A stretch of DNA of 64,000 bases from Flavobacterium algicola (GCF_022399565.1 NZ_JAJTUT010000001.1:1415336-1479335); one strand, 5' to 3'; shown: positions 1-9,586, numbered from the stretch's first letter. Notes: generated by a model from the letters alone, not told the origin. Numbers and translations: made by a program.

Positions 1-1703
1 TTCCCAATTTCGAATCCTTTAAAAGGATTTTCTTTTTGGAATCCGGCTGCAATAGATTTTTCTATTTCGTTGTATAGTTCTTCAACTGAACCAATCAAAA
101 TCTCTTCCTGCTTGTCCTCTGTTCTCCAAATAGGCAACGGAATTCCCCAATATCTTGAACGCGATAAGTTCCAGTCGTTGGCGTTTTTTAACCAGTTTCC
201 AAAACGACCTTCTCCGGTTGCTTTTGGCTTCCAGTTGATGGTTTCGTTCAATTCAAACATTCTATCTCTAACTTCTGTGATTTTTATAAACCAAGAATCT
301 AGCGGATAGTACAAAATAGGTTTGTCTGTTCTCCAACAATGAGGATAACTATGGACATATTTCTCTACTTTGAATGCTTTGTTTTCTTCTTTTAACTGAA
401 TAGCAATTTCCACGTCCAAAGAACGTTCTGGAGCTTGACCGTCATCATAATATTCATTCTTAACGTACTTACCAGAATAACTACCCAATCCATCGATGAA
501 TTTACCTTGTAAATTTACCAACGGCACCGGAGTTCCATCAGCATCCAACACTAACATCGGTGGGATTTCTGGAATAGCTTCTTTGGCTACCTTTGCATCA
601 TCTGCACCAAATGTAGGTGACGTATGCACAATTCCTGTACCATCTTCAGTGGTTACAAAATCACCTGAAATTACTCTAAAAGCGTTCTCAGGATTTTGAT
701 ACGGCAATACCAATGGCATTAATTGCTCGTATTTGATTCCGACTAAATCAGCACCTTTATCTTCAGCAATAATTTGGAAAGGTATTTTTTTATCCCCGCC
801 TTTGTAGTTTTCAAAGTCAGCTGTGTCTTCGCTAGCAAAAAAACCTTTTCCGAATTGTTTTCCAACTAAGTTTTTAGCTAAAACTACATTTGTAGGCAAG
901 AAAGTATATTGATTGAAGGTTTTTACAACCACATAATCAATTTTTGGACCAACAGTCAAAGCTGTGTTTGAAGGCAATGTCCATGGTGTTGTAGTCCATG
1001 CCAAGATTAAGATTTCTCCTAATCCTTGCCAAGCAGCTGGTAAAGTGGCATCGATTGCTTTGAACTGTGCCACCACAGTCGTATCCGTAACATCACGGTA
1101 ACTACCAGGTTGGTTCACCTCGTGAGATGACAATCCTGTTCCTGCTTTTGGAGAATACGGTTGAATTGTGTATCCTTTGTACATCAAATCTTTGTTATAG
1201 ATTTGTTTCAAAATCCACCAAACCGTTTCCATATATTTAGGTTTATAAGTTACATATGGATCTTCCATATCTACCCAATAACCCATTTTTTCGGTCAAAT
1301 CATTCCATACATCTGTATAACGCATCACGGTTTTTTTACACGCTTCGTTATATTCTTCGATAGAAATCTTGGCACCAATATCTTCTTTTGTGATTCCGAG
1401 TTCTTTCTCTGTACCTAGTTCAACTGGCAAACCGTGAGTGTCCCAACCCGCTTTACGCTTTACTTGGTATCCTTTTTGAGTTTTGTATCTGCAAAAAATA
1501 TCTTTGATCGCACGTGCCATTACATGGTGAATACCTGGCAAACCATTTGCAGAAGGTGGCCCTTCAAAAAATACGAATGGCTCTGCACCTTCTCTAGTAG
1601 TAATACTTTTTTCAAATATGTTTTTTTCTTTCCAGAAATCAAGTACTTCAGAGGCTACCGTAGGTAAGTCAAGTCCTTTGTATTCAGTAAATTTTGTGCT
1701 CAT
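1..1703 (-). CDS. ileS: Isoleucine--tRNA ligase, N-terminal half (cut by window edge)
   Basis: Class I aminoacyl-tRNA synthetase that charges tRNA-Ile with isoleucine in the cytoplasm. The reading frame is open from the ATG at 1703 to the left edge, so about 567 N-terminal residues are visible out of roughly 1,100 usual for this family. The class I HIGH signature appears as GIHH (residues 57-60) after the FFEGPPSANG stretch. The connective-peptide editing domain is recognisable by the motif GTGIVHTSPTFG. The KMSKS loop and the anticodon-binding domain lie outside the window. The next gene to the right is transcribed away from it, so the intergenic region 1704-1921 must carry both promoters. 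The ValS and LeuS alternatives are unlikely given the family-specific sequence around HIGH. Confidence 0.96.
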   Translation of the reverse strand, partial: MSTKFTEYKGLDLPTVASEVLDFWKEKNIFEKSITTREGAEPFVFFEGPPSANGLPGIHHVMARAIKDIFCRYKTQKGYQVKRKAGWDTHGLPVELGTEKELGITKEDIGAKISIEEYNEACKKTVMRYTDVWNDLTEKMGYWVDMEDPYVTYKPKYMETVWWILKQIYNKDLMYKGYTIQPYSPKAGTGLSSHEVNQPGSYRDVTDTTVVAQFKAIDATLPAAWQGLGEILILAWTTTPWTLPSNTALTVGPKIDYVVVKTFNQYTFLPTNVVLAKNLVGKQFGKGFFASEDTADFENYKGGDKKIPFQIIAEDKGADLVGIKYEQLMPLVLPYQNPENAFRVISGDFVTTEDGTGIVHTSPTFGADDAKVAKEAIPEIPPMLVLDADGTPVPLVNLQGKFIDGLGSYSGKYVKNEYYDDGQAPERSLDVEIAIQLKEENKAFKVEKYVHSYPHCWRTDKPILYYPLDSWFIKITEVRDRMFELNETINWKPKATGEGRFGNWLKNANDWNLSRSRYWGIPLPIWRTEDKQEEILIGSVEELYNEIEKSIAAGFQKENPFKGFEIG

Positions 1704-1892
1704 TTTATCCTTTTCTTAAATCGAAGTGCGAAAGTAAGGAATTTTGAGTAATTGTCGAAAATCCCAAGCCGAAAGTTTACGTATTAATAATTTAAGTTAA
1801 ATAGTAGTTTCGGAAATAAATACATTTTCATAACCTCATATTCGTACCAGAAACAATTTATTCTTATCATTATTAATTATAAAACAATTTCT

Positions 1893-1900
1893 TACTTTTG
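1893..1900 (+). promoter_or_regulatory. Probable -7 promoter element of the T9SS cargo gene
   Basis: TACTTTTG matches the Bacteroidota -7 consensus TAnnTTTG and lies 22 bp before the ATG at 1922. No clear TTG -33 element is visible. A possible TTG start codon at 1898 overlaps this element, which argues for the downstream ATG. Confidence 0.5.
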
Positions 1901-1921
1901 ACAAAATTTAAAAATAACTAT

Positions 1922-2707
1922 ATGAAATTAAAATTACTTTTTTTGGCATTACTTACAGCAAGTTTTGCCCAAGGTCAAAATCTTATTCAAAACGGAGGTT
2001 TTGAGCAGTTTACTGTACTTACACCAAGTTCGTGGATTGTTAATAATGGGCAAACACTACCGGAGACTTCGAATCATAGCGAGGGTAACCAAAGTCTAAG
2101 TGCTTATTTAGTTAGTCCAGATCCATCTACATTACCTTATTTTGCATTGTCACAAGATTTTACCCTAACTGATACCGAAAATTATACATTAAAGTATGAT
2201 TACTATATTCCAGGTAATTCGGGGAATAATTATATTGAAAGAGTAACACATGAAGTAACAATTAACAATGCTGAAAACGCTTTCTTCTTTCCATCTTTTC
2301 CAACGAGTTCGGCAGAATATGGTGTTTGGAGAACAGTAACATATGAATTTAAAGTAGCACTATTTAAGACTCCTGCTACTTCAGCGTCTATAAAATTAAC
2401 TTTAAGATCCAATGCTCAATTTGACACTGGCAATGTATACTTCGATAATGTTAGCATCGTTAAGTCAGCTACTTTGGGAACTCAAACCTTTGATAAAAAA
2501 AGCAATCCAGTCGTGGCGGTTACTCAAAGCGAACTAAGGTTACATAGCGACTTTGCTACCTCATCATATGTAGTATACGCGATGAACGGTCAAGCTGTTA
2601 AGAGAGGAAACAACTCGTCTGACAGTATCGATATTTCTGGGTTAGCAAAAGGTGTATATCTTTTGAAATTGAATAATTTAGAATCGTCTGTGAAATTTGT
2701 AAAATAA
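1922..2707 (+). CDS. Secreted protein with T9SS type A sorting domain
   Basis: Predicted exported protein of 261 residues. The N-terminus is a Sec signal peptide (MKLKLLFLALLTASFAQGQ, cleavage after about residue 19). The middle resembles a carbohydrate-binding-type beta-sandwich, starting NLIQNGGFEQF and ending with YFDNVSI, a pattern common in CBM4_9-like modules. The last ~70 residues have the form of a type IX secretion sorting domain: a SELRLHSD strand, VYAMNGQ, ISGLAKGVYLLKL and a final VKFVK. The ATG at 1922 is chosen because the signal peptide begins exactly there. No catalytic domain is visible, so it may be an adhesin or matrix protein. The substrate is unknown. The nearby porZ gene encodes a component of the secretion system it probably uses. 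Confidence 0.8.
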   Translation: MKLKLLFLALLTASFAQGQNLIQNGGFEQFTVLTPSSWIVNNGQTLPETSNHSEGNQSLSAYLVSPDPSTLPYFALSQDFTLTDTENYTLKYDYYIPGNSGNNYIERVTHEVTINNAENAFFFPSFPTSSAEYGVWRTVTYEFKVALFKTPATSASIKLTLRSNAQFDTGNVYFDNVSIVKSATLGTQTFDKKSNPVVAVTQSELRLHSDFATSSYVVYAMNGQAVKRGNNSSDSIDISGLAKGVYLLKLNNLESSVKFVK

Positions 2708-2729
2708 TTACAGTTAAGATCTAATTGAA

Positions 2730-2765
2730 ACACGTCCAAAGGAATGTCTATTCTTTTGGACGTGT
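2730..2765. terminator. Bidirectional hairpin terminator between the cargo gene and recO
   Basis: A 16-bp stem (ACACGTCCAAAGGAAT with its complement, one G-U pair) around a short loop lies between two converging genes. Confidence 0.7.
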
Positions 2766-2823
2766 CTTATTTTAAATCATGGATGATTTTTATTCGCAAT
2801 TAATCAAATGGCTAATGGTTACT

Positions 2824-3537
2824 CTAAGAAAATACTTCTTTTAAAACCTCTAATGATTTGGGATTTTTAAAACCGTCCAAATGTAATCGATAGTAATCCA
2901 TTAGAATTTTCAAAATTATCTGTCGTTCTAGAACATGAAAAACTTTTTGATCATTATCGAACTTTAAATAAATCAATTTCTTTAACAAATCTGATTGGTG
3001 TTCTGTGAGAGAATCCACTCCTACAAATGGTGTAAATTGACCTTCTCTCATTTCGAAAAATGACTGATCAATATCAGATATGTCTGGATAAAAGCCCAAA
3101 TATTTTGTAGCTTGTAATAATAAAATGAGATGAAAATTAGAAATTTCGTCATGATGGTCAAGCCACAATAATGCCGATTCTAAAAAGTCGAATAGGAGCT
3201 CATTTTTTTCTTCTTCGTGTATAGAATGATACAGAACTTCGGACAAAAAGAGTACCATAGTGCTTTTGTAAATATCGGTATGAATAGTCTGGAAAGGAGT
3301 ACTTATTTTAATTTCTTTAAAATGCTCTAATGTTCCTTTGTTTTTATGAACAGCCTCAATTTCTAAAATTGACAGTGGTTGAAAATAAGCAATCTTTTGA
3401 TTGGACTTTCGACCTGAAAATGCAGAACGAACAAAATATGATTTTAAGCCACTCGACTGGGTAAAGCATTTTACTATCAAGCTTTTTTCTTGGTATTTAA
3501 TAGAAGAAATGACTATTGCTTTTGTTTTTACTTGCAC
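2824..3537 (-). CDS. recO: DNA repair protein RecO
   Basis: Recombination mediator that acts with RecR to load RecA on SSB-coated single-stranded DNA in the RecF pathway. The 237-residue length is normal for the family. The N-terminal OB-fold is recognisable from KAIVISSIKYQEKSLIVKCF and the following SxGLKSYFV segment. The C-terminal part is helical. I see no Cys4 zinc motif, which is often missing in Bacteroidota RecO. The start appears to be GTG at 3535-3537, because no in-frame ATG precedes the conserved QVKTKAIV start. It sits 49 bp downstream of porZ on the same strand, so the two may be co-transcribed. The gene order with PorZ is one I recall from flavobacteria. Confidence 0.92.
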   Translation of the reverse strand: MQVKTKAIVISSIKYQEKSLIVKCFTQSSGLKSYFVRSAFSGRKSNQKIAYFQPLSILEIEAVHKNKGTLEHFKEIKISTPFQTIHTDIYKSTMVLFLSEVLYHSIHEEEKNELLFDFLESALLWLDHHDEISNFHLILLLQATKYLGFYPDISDIDQSFFEMREGQFTPFVGVDSLTEHQSDLLKKLIYLKFDNDQKVFHVLERQIILKILMDYYRLHLDGFKNPKSLEVLKEVFS

Positions 3538-3586
3538 AATTTACTAATTTGAGCTAGATCAAACAGACTAGCATTTTGTTTTAAAT

Positions 3587-5869
3587 TCACCTAACAATCA
3601 TGACTTTTTTAACCTTTGTTTCAATACCGTCATCTGCGGAGATAAAGATTATATAAACACCAGTAGCGACTTTATATTTACCAAAAGCAGTTGTATCCCA
3701 TTCAATAGTTCCACCTTCAGAAGTGGTTTCGTACACCAAATTGCCTTCGATATCAGTAATTTTTATATTAGCATTGTCTATTAGCCCTGCAATTTTAACG
3801 GTGCCTTCATAGCCTGGGCGTACAGGATTTGGATATACATATGCATTACTTAAATCGGAATTAGCCTTGGTTGCAACACCTTTAAAAGAGATCATTCCCT
3901 TTGATGTTGCCATAAATACTTCACCAGTTTTACCATTGATTGCAACATCGTTAATTATATTAGAAGGAAGAGGGGAGTTTGTTGTTGTAAAATGGTGTAG
4001 TGTTGTTTGTCCATCAGGAGAAACCAAAAATATTCCCGAATCTGCTGTGCCAATCCATTTGTTATTAGCTCCATCGACTACTATATCTGTAATAAACTGC
4101 TCATACATTAATTCTTGAGCAACACCTTCCTCCAAAATAATAATAGGTTTTGTAGTAAGTTGTGCGTCTGTAAAAAAGGTGTTAATATTTGATACAATTC
4201 GTAACCCGCTAATAGTCCCAATCCATAACTGGTTATTATTGTCGGGAACTGCCACTCGTGCATTCTTAATTGGTAAGTTTCCTGCATCGTCACCTACAGA
4301 TATTTTTTTAAATACGGAACCTTTTTCGTTAAAACCTATGATGCCGTCAGTAGATGTTGCCATCCATTTGGTTCCTAATTTATCAATGGCAATTCGTCCG
4401 AAAGAGCATTTTTGATAGTCATCTAAAATGGACTCGGTTGAAAAACTTTGCCAACTACCATTAGTATTTAAAACTTTAATTCCATTTTTTACTAAACTGT
4501 TATTTACCCATAGATTACCAGATTTATCAAAAGTGCCCCCTTCAATTCTCACATCATTTGCATAATTAGCGATGAATGAAATGTCTTGAAGATCACTGTT
4601 TTTATTGGTGTATACTAGCGTTGGAATATCGTCAGTAATTTTAAGTAAACCACTAAAATATGACATTACAAAAACTTCTTTTTCATTGCTTGGATTTATT
4701 ACCACTCTAGCTGTTGATTTAATATCTTTAATTTCTTCATAAGGTATATTTAGCCAACCAGTTTGATCAAACTTACTTATACCATAACTTTTTATTGGGT
4801 AGGGATTGTAGTCACTGCTATATCCTCCGTACACTGCCCATAGGGAAGTTGAACTTGCATCTATGGCAAAGATATTGTTTAAAGAAGGGCCGCTAGGTGT
4901 ATTGCTTTCGATTATGCCACCGCTGCTAATTGAGGTTGCAAACATTCCTTTATTAGTGGTTCCAAAATAAATTCTGTCACCTACAACAGTGGCGCAACTA
5001 AAAGAAGCTCCAGTGGGAACTGCATCACTATTTATTTGTCTAATTAAAATAAGTGATTGGTTGTAGACAAATACAGAACTTGCTGTTGTAAGTAACAAAT
5101 AGCCATCTGCCACTCTCATATCACTGGCAAGTTGATTCAGATTTATACCCGAAACAACAAATGTATTTGAATTGTATTTATGAACACTTCCAGCAGTATT
5201 TACAGCAACCAAATCATTGCTTAATAATTCTATTCCCGTCCAAGATCCGGTTATCAACGTTTTCCATTGATTAAAATCAATCAGATTTTTATTGGTTGCA
5301 TCAGCTCTTCTTATGCCCACGGAAGTAGCAGCGTATAGAAAACCGTCGAAGACAGCTGTTTGTGTAACACTTATTTCGGCACCATTGTCGCCAATAAAGT
5401 AAGTATCTCCAAACAACATGCTGTTCAAATTAAATTGAACAATACCAAAGTCACAAGAAATATAGATAATTCCTTGATACTCCATAAAGTGATTTATTTT
5501 TTTGACAGTCGATGGTAATTGTTTGTTTAGAATATCAACAACTTTTAAGATTGTTCCATCGGCATCATTAATTACTGTAATCAATCCATTTTGATATCCT
5601 AAAACTGTTTTGTTTAAAAACGTACTGTGATAAATTGCACTTATCGTCTCTCCAGATAATCCATCTATAGTGTTAGTAGTTTTAATTTCGTTCGAAATTA
5701 AATTTTTAGAAAACAAAGCGTTTTCTGAGGCTGCAAAAACAGTATTAGAACCAGTTGATAGATCTTTAATTTCGTTATAAGAAAAATATCCTTGCCATGA
5801 TAAATTGCTTTGCGACCAGCACATTTGACCAATTATCAATATTAGAAAAGTTAAAACTATTTTTTTCAT
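3587..5869 (-). CDS. porZ: Type IX secretion system protein PorZ
   Basis: Surface-exposed component of the T9SS attachment complex. In Porphyromonas it works with the PorU sortase and is reported to bind anionic LPS. Here 760 residues: signal peptide MKKIVLTFLILIIGQMCWSQ, then two seven-bladed beta-propeller-like halves (many repeats with NxLWIGT, KWMATSTDGI and KWIGTADSGIF, as in two-component regulator propellers). A C-terminal T9SS-type domain follows, with YVYPNPVRPGYEGTVKI and VATGVYIIFIS, ending KVMIVR. The start was set at the ATG of the signal peptide (5869) rather than at an upstream in-frame codon. The gene is often mislabelled as a substrate-binding protein. It probably shares a transcript with recO. 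Confidence 0.88.
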   Translation of the reverse strand: MKKIVLTFLILIIGQMCWSQSNLSWQGYFSYNEIKDLSTGSNTVFAASENALFSKNLISNEIKTTNTIDGLSGETISAIYHSTFLNKTVLGYQNGLITVINDADGTILKVVDILNKQLPSTVKKINHFMEYQGIIYISCDFGIVQFNLNSMLFGDTYFIGDNGAEISVTQTAVFDGFLYAATSVGIRRADATNKNLIDFNQWKTLITGSWTGIELLSNDLVAVNTAGSVHKYNSNTFVVSGINLNQLASDMRVADGYLLLTTASSVFVYNQSLILIRQINSDAVPTGASFSCATVVGDRIYFGTTNKGMFATSISSGGIIESNTPSGPSLNNIFAIDASSTSLWAVYGGYSSDYNPYPIKSYGISKFDQTGWLNIPYEEIKDIKSTARVVINPSNEKEVFVMSYFSGLLKITDDIPTLVYTNKNSDLQDISFIANYANDVRIEGGTFDKSGNLWVNNSLVKNGIKVLNTNGSWQSFSTESILDDYQKCSFGRIAIDKLGTKWMATSTDGIIGFNEKGSVFKKISVGDDAGNLPIKNARVAVPDNNNQLWIGTISGLRIVSNINTFFTDAQLTTKPIIILEEGVAQELMYEQFITDIVVDGANNKWIGTADSGIFLVSPDGQTTLHHFTTTNSPLPSNIINDVAINGKTGEVFMATSKGMISFKGVATKANSDLSNAYVYPNPVRPGYEGTVKIAGLIDNANIKITDIEGNLVYETTSEGGTIEWDTTAFGKYKVATGVYIIFISADDGIETKVKKVMIVR

Positions 5870-5890
5870 TATTTTGTGCTTGTGAGTACA

Positions 5891-5909
5891 CAAATATACT
5901 ACAAAGATA
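5891..5909 (-). promoter_or_regulatory. Candidate porZ promoter elements
   Basis: Read on the minus strand, two TAnnTTTG matches occur, TATCTTTG (5902-5909) and TATATTTG (5891-5898), 22-40 bp before the porZ ATG. Only one is likely to be the real -7 box. Confidence 0.45.
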
Positions 5910-5943
5910 AGTATGCGATAATTTTAAGCATATTATAAAAAAA

Positions 5944-5986
5944 AAACTCCCTACAATTATGCAGTACGCAAAACAATAGGGAGTTT
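5944..5986 (-). terminator. Terminator of gdhA
   Basis: Inverted repeat AAACTCCCT / AGGGAGTTT with a T-run on the minus-strand side, 17 bp beyond the gdhA stop codon. Confidence 0.75.
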
Positions 5987-6002
5987 AAAATTAGCTTACT
6001 AT

Positions 6003-7346
6003 CTATACTATTCCTTGCGCCAACATAGCATCGGCAACTTTTACAAATCCAGCAATGTTAGCACCTTTTACATAATCAACATAACCAGAACCATCCGAAC
6101 CGTATTCTACGCATGAAGCATGGATAGATGACATAATACCTTGTAGTTTTTCGTCAACTTCCTCAGCAGACCAATTTAAACGTAATGAATTTTGAGACAT
6201 TTCTAATCCAGAAGTAGCTACTCCACCTGCGTTTGATGCTTTACCCGGAGCAAACAAAATCTTCGCTTTTTGAAATACTTCTAGTGCCTCTAGTGTAGTA
6301 GGCATATTTGCACCTTCTGCTACACACATGCATCCATTCGAAAGCAATAATTTTGCTTCTTCTTCATTAATTTCATTCTGCGTTGCACATGGCATAGCGA
6401 TATCACATTTTACATCCCACGGGCGACTGTCTGCTACATATTTAGCGTTAGTGTATTTATCAGTGTATTCACTAATTCTACCTCTTTGCTCATTTTTTAT
6501 ATACATTATATGGCTTAATTTCTCAGTAGTTATTCCATCAGCATCATATATGTACCCTCCAGAATCAGACATTGTCACAACTTTTGCGCCCAGTTGAGTT
6601 GCTTTTTCTACCGCATATTGAGCCACATTTCCTGATCCAGAAACTGCGATTATTTTACCTTTTATGGTATCACTTTTGGCAGAAAGCATACTTTGAGTAA
6701 AATAAACTGCTCCATAACCTGTAGCCTCTGGACGTATTAGTGATCCTCCATATGATATACCTTTACCCGTGAGAATTCCGGTAAATTCATTTTGAAGTCT
6801 TTTATATTGGCCAAACAAAAAGCCAATTTCACGCCCACCTACACCGATATCTCCCGCAGGTACGTCAGTGTTTGAACCGATATGTTTTGATAATTCTGTC
6901 ATGAAGCTTTGGCAGAAACGCATAACTTCATTATCAGATTTCCCTTTTGGATCAAAATCAGCACCTCCTTTTCCTCCACCCATAGGAAGAGTTGTTAGAC
7001 TATTTTTAAACGTTTGTTCGAATGCTAAAAATTTTAAAATACTTAGATTTACAGAGGGATGAAAACGAAGCCCACCTTTGTAGGGACCAATCGCCGAGTT
7101 CATTTGTACACGAAATCCGCGATTCACTTGCGTTTGCCCTTTATCGTCCATCCACGCTACTCTGAAAATGATAATTCTATCTGATTCGACCATTCGTTCC
7201 AAAAGCATTTTATTTTGGTACTTTTTATTCTCTTCAATAAAAGGCATAACAGTTTCGACTACTTCAGCAACAGCTTGTAAGAACTCAGGCTCGTTAGGAT
7301 TTTTTCTAGTAACTTCTGCTATAAAATTGGTAATGTTATTTGACAT
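6003..7346 (-). CDS. gdhA: NADP-type glutamate dehydrogenase
   Basis: Catalyses reductive amination of 2-oxoglutarate to glutamate, the ammonium-assimilating direction being usual for this hexameric class of about 450 residues. The 447-residue protein has the substrate-binding segment GGLRFHPSVNL and the catalytic lysine motif PMGGGKGGADFDPKG. It also has VPAGDIGVGGREIGFLFGQYKR and the Rossmann turn VSGSGNVAQYA, which favours NADP(H). The start was set at 7346 (MSNNITNF) because a -7 box lies just upstream. It is a single gene with its own terminator and promoter, between porZ and an outer-membrane-type gene. An NAD-dependent role cannot be fully excluded from sequence alone. Confidence 0.95.
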   Translation of the reverse strand: MSNNITNFIAEVTRKNPNEPEFLQAVAEVVETVMPFIEENKKYQNKMLLERMVESDRIIIFRVAWMDDKGQTQVNRGFRVQMNSAIGPYKGGLRFHPSVNLSILKFLAFEQTFKNSLTTLPMGGGKGGADFDPKGKSDNEVMRFCQSFMTELSKHIGSNTDVPAGDIGVGGREIGFLFGQYKRLQNEFTGILTGKGISYGGSLIRPEATGYGAVYFTQSMLSAKSDTIKGKIIAVSGSGNVAQYAVEKATQLGAKVVTMSDSGGYIYDADGITTEKLSHIMYIKNEQRGRISEYTDKYTNAKYVADSRPWDVKCDIAMPCATQNEINEEEAKLLLSNGCMCVAEGANMPTTLEALEVFQKAKILFAPGKASNAGGVATSGLEMSQNSLRLNWSAEEVDEKLQGIMSSIHASCVEYGSDGSGYVDYVKGANIAGFVKVADAMLAQGIV

Positions 7347-7392
7347 AGATATATAATTTAAGCACAATTAAGAAAACGATTTCGTGCTAAAA

Positions 7393-7400
7393 CAAATATA
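7393..7400 (-). promoter_or_regulatory. Probable -7 element of gdhA
   Basis: On the minus strand the sequence is TATATTTG, an exact TAnnTTTG match, 47 bp upstream of the chosen ATG. Confidence 0.45.
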
Positions 7401-7548
7401 CATTTTTATAAAAAAACCGTAATAAAATTAAAGCTTAAAATTTCATCATTTTTCGCAGTAAAAAGCATAAAAGGAAAGAGATTTTAGCAGTTATCTGATA
7501 TTCTTTACGTTATTTTTAAAATTATAGAACTCAGTACTTACAATTTTA

Positions 7549-7556
7549 TATCTTTG
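7549..7556 (+). promoter_or_regulatory. Probable -7 element of the outer-membrane-type gene at 7582
   Basis: TATCTTTG is an exact TAnnTTTG match, 26 bp before the ATG. A -33 TTG is not obvious. Confidence 0.45.
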
Positions 7557-7581
7557 TCTCTACCCGAAAGACCTACTTATT

Positions 7582-8385
7582 ATGTTTAAACATCTCTTTA
7601 TCCCATTCCTAGCTGTTTTTGGGTTTTCGAATACAGCAGAAGCTCAATTAGGGTTTTCGCATGAAATCGGAGTTATCGCAGGTCCTGTCGCATTTCAGTC
7701 AGACTATGGTCAACGTTATGATTTGAAAACCAATTTGGAAAATTCTGGAATTGGGATAGGAATCGTTCATTATATGAATTTTGCTTATACAGCAGACTGT
7801 AACTGTTATTCACCTGATACTTATTTTAATGACCACTTCAAACTTAGAAGTGAATTGTCATATAATAAAACAAATTTGGAACATGAAGGGGAGTGGGTTG
7901 CTCCAGAAAGAACAACACTTGATGCAGATCAATTGAGAGCAATGAAGGGGAGTACAGAATTGACAAACCTAGGAATGCAATTAGAATATTTTCCTTTCAG
8001 TATTCGTGATTTTACGGCAAGAAATGGTAGTCTAGGGCCATTTGTAAGTTTGGGTGCGCAGTTTAGTTATTATAATGCAGAAGCACACTCATCACTCGGT
8101 CCATTAGGATCATCTATTACTACTTTTCCAAAATACTTAACACCATCAGATGGTCGTCCTTATGGATTTTCAACCGAAAGTAATTCTGTTTGGTCTGTTG
8201 TATCAAGCGTTGGTGTACGTTACAAACTAAGCCCCTTGCGAGATTTAATGCTCGATATGCGTTTTCAGTATTTCTTCTCCAACTGGGTAGATGGTTTAAA
8301 TCCTAATCCAGATATATATAAAGAGAATAGAGCCAATGACTGGCTAGTATGGTTCAATGTAGGTTATATTTATTACTTGCAATAG
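7582..8385 (+). CDS. Predicted outer-membrane beta-barrel protein (THC0290_0291-like)
   Basis: 267 residues with signal peptide (MFKHLFIPFLAVFGFSNTAEA, then Q). Alternating hydrophobic strands follow, with aromatic-rich turns such as LRSELSYNKTNLEHEG, LGPFVSLGAQFSYYNAEAH and VSSVGVRYKLSPLRDLMLD. The C-terminus reads WLVWFNVGYIYYLQ, as in porin-like barrels. A CNC motif lies near residue 72. The start EIGVIAGPVAFQSDYG resembles a conserved flavobacterial family that I recall under the name THC0290_0291; that recall is not checked. No function is established. It has its own promoter and a terminator, so it is probably monocistronic. Its neighbours (gdhA, a sugar-type oxidoreductase) give no functional hint. 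Confidence 0.7.
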   Translation: MFKHLFIPFLAVFGFSNTAEAQLGFSHEIGVIAGPVAFQSDYGQRYDLKTNLENSGIGIGIVHYMNFAYTADCNCYSPDTYFNDHFKLRSELSYNKTNLEHEGEWVAPERTTLDADQLRAMKGSTELTNLGMQLEYFPFSIRDFTARNGSLGPFVSLGAQFSYYNAEAHSSLGPLGSSITTFPKYLTPSDGRPYGFSTESNSVWSVVSSVGVRYKLSPLRDLMLDMRFQYFFSNWVDGLNPNPDIYKENRANDWLVWFNVGYIYYLQ

Positions 8386-8403
8386 TAGATCTATATAAAA
8401 ATA

Positions 8404-8438
8404 AAATCCCAATTCTATAGTAATTAGAATTGGGATTT
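8404..8438. terminator. Terminator after the outer-membrane-type gene
   Basis: A perfect 14-bp inverted repeat (AAATCCCAATTCTA and complement) with a 7-base loop, 19 bp beyond the stop codon and followed by a T-rich tract. Confidence 0.8.
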
Positions 8439-8583
8439 CTTACTCTCTCAAACATCTTACTAAAGAGAAAGCATATTTTTATATTTTAAAATTGAATCTA
8501 TTGCTAATTTACAAATTGTAATTTGAAGCTCAAAACGCTGAATGTTAACATTTTGTAAAAAGAAACACATCAGAGGTTTTTTT

Positions 8584-9573
8584 CTAAGATTTTAAAATCT
8601 GCTCTAGAACCCAACTAGTATGAAGTGCTGTTTTACCAGTTGAAGGATGTGTAACGTTACCTAATAAGTGTTCTCTCATGTTTTGTACATGGTAGAACTG
8701 TACACTATCTGGGTGGTTGATAAATTGTTCTCTTTTGCCATTAGCGTTAGTCAAAGCAATTGGATTTTCTTCAAATATCGAAAATTCAATTTTACCCTCA
8801 CTTCCTATAATCTGTACAACATCTTCGCGTGTAGCACAACCAAAATTCCAACTTCCGCTTCCAGTTATACCCGATTCGTGAATCCAAGAGGCCACGATGG
8901 CATCTTTTGCAGTGTAAAGATCTTGCTGATTGATTGTAAAACCAGAAACCTTTGCAATATCTCCTAATAAATATTCGAATAAATCAATTCCGTGGCTTGC
9001 TAAGTCATCAAAATATCCTCCCTTTGCTACCCTAATATCTGTTCTCCAATTGTAATCTCCGGATAAATCTTGTTCAGAAGCTGTTTTGCTCAAATGCCAG
9101 CTTACATGTCTAATTTTTCCAATTTCATTATCGTCTATCCATTTTTTAATTTGTGTAAAGCGAGGTAAGCTACGACGGTAGTACGCTACAAATAGCGGAA
9201 TATCTTTCTTGGTAAAAGCATTGTATAACATCAAGCTTTCTTCATAAGAGGTAGCCATAGGTTTCTCGATACAACAAGGTTTTCCTGCTGCTGCTACTTT
9301 TAGACCATAAAGGGCATGAGAGTCTGGTGGTGTGGCAATATATATAGCGTCGATCTCTGGATCATTAATTAGTTCATCAGCGTCTGTATAATGTTTCTCT
9401 ATACCATGCCTTTGTGCGTAATCGGCACATTTTTGTGCGTCACGTCGCATAACTCCAGCCAATTCAAAACCAGATACATTTTGATAGGCAGGACCACTTT
9501 TTACTTCGGTAACATTACCGCAACCAATGATTCCCCAGCGAATATTTTTATTTTTTTCGAAAGTTTTACTCAT
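8584..9573 (-). CDS. Gfo/Idh/MocA-family NAD(P)-dependent oxidoreductase
   Basis: 329 residues. The N-terminal Rossmann domain shows WGIIGCGNVTEVKSG near residue 15, then IATPPDSHALYGL and the family signature EKPMATSYEE near residue 100, whose Lys is the usual catalytic or cofactor-proximal residue. The second domain contains GGYFDDLASHGIDLFEYLLG, where the HGIDL segment carries the substrate-site His and Asp. Substrates in this family are sugars, inositols or sugar derivatives; the specific one cannot be read here. The start codon lies 13 bp after the stop of a TPR histidine kinase on the same strand, so the two almost certainly share a transcript. No transporter or glycosidase is adjacent. 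Confidence 0.9.
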   Translation of the reverse strand: MSKTFEKNKNIRWGIIGCGNVTEVKSGPAYQNVSGFELAGVMRRDAQKCADYAQRHGIEKHYTDADELINDPEIDAIYIATPPDSHALYGLKVAAAGKPCCIEKPMATSYEESLMLYNAFTKKDIPLFVAYYRRSLPRFTQIKKWIDDNEIGKIRHVSWHLSKTASEQDLSGDYNWRTDIRVAKGGYFDDLASHGIDLFEYLLGDIAKVSGFTINQQDLYTAKDAIVASWIHESGITGSGSWNFGCATREDVVQIIGSEGKIEFSIFEENPIALTNANGKREQFINHPDSVQFYHVQNMREHLLGNVTHPSTGKTALHTSWVLEQILKS

Positions 9574-9586
9574 TTTATGTTTATTT

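Noticed and set aside
4108..4293. Frames of 60-80 codons inside porZ on both strands
   Set aside because: Shadows of the coding frame; no independent signal and low-complexity translation.
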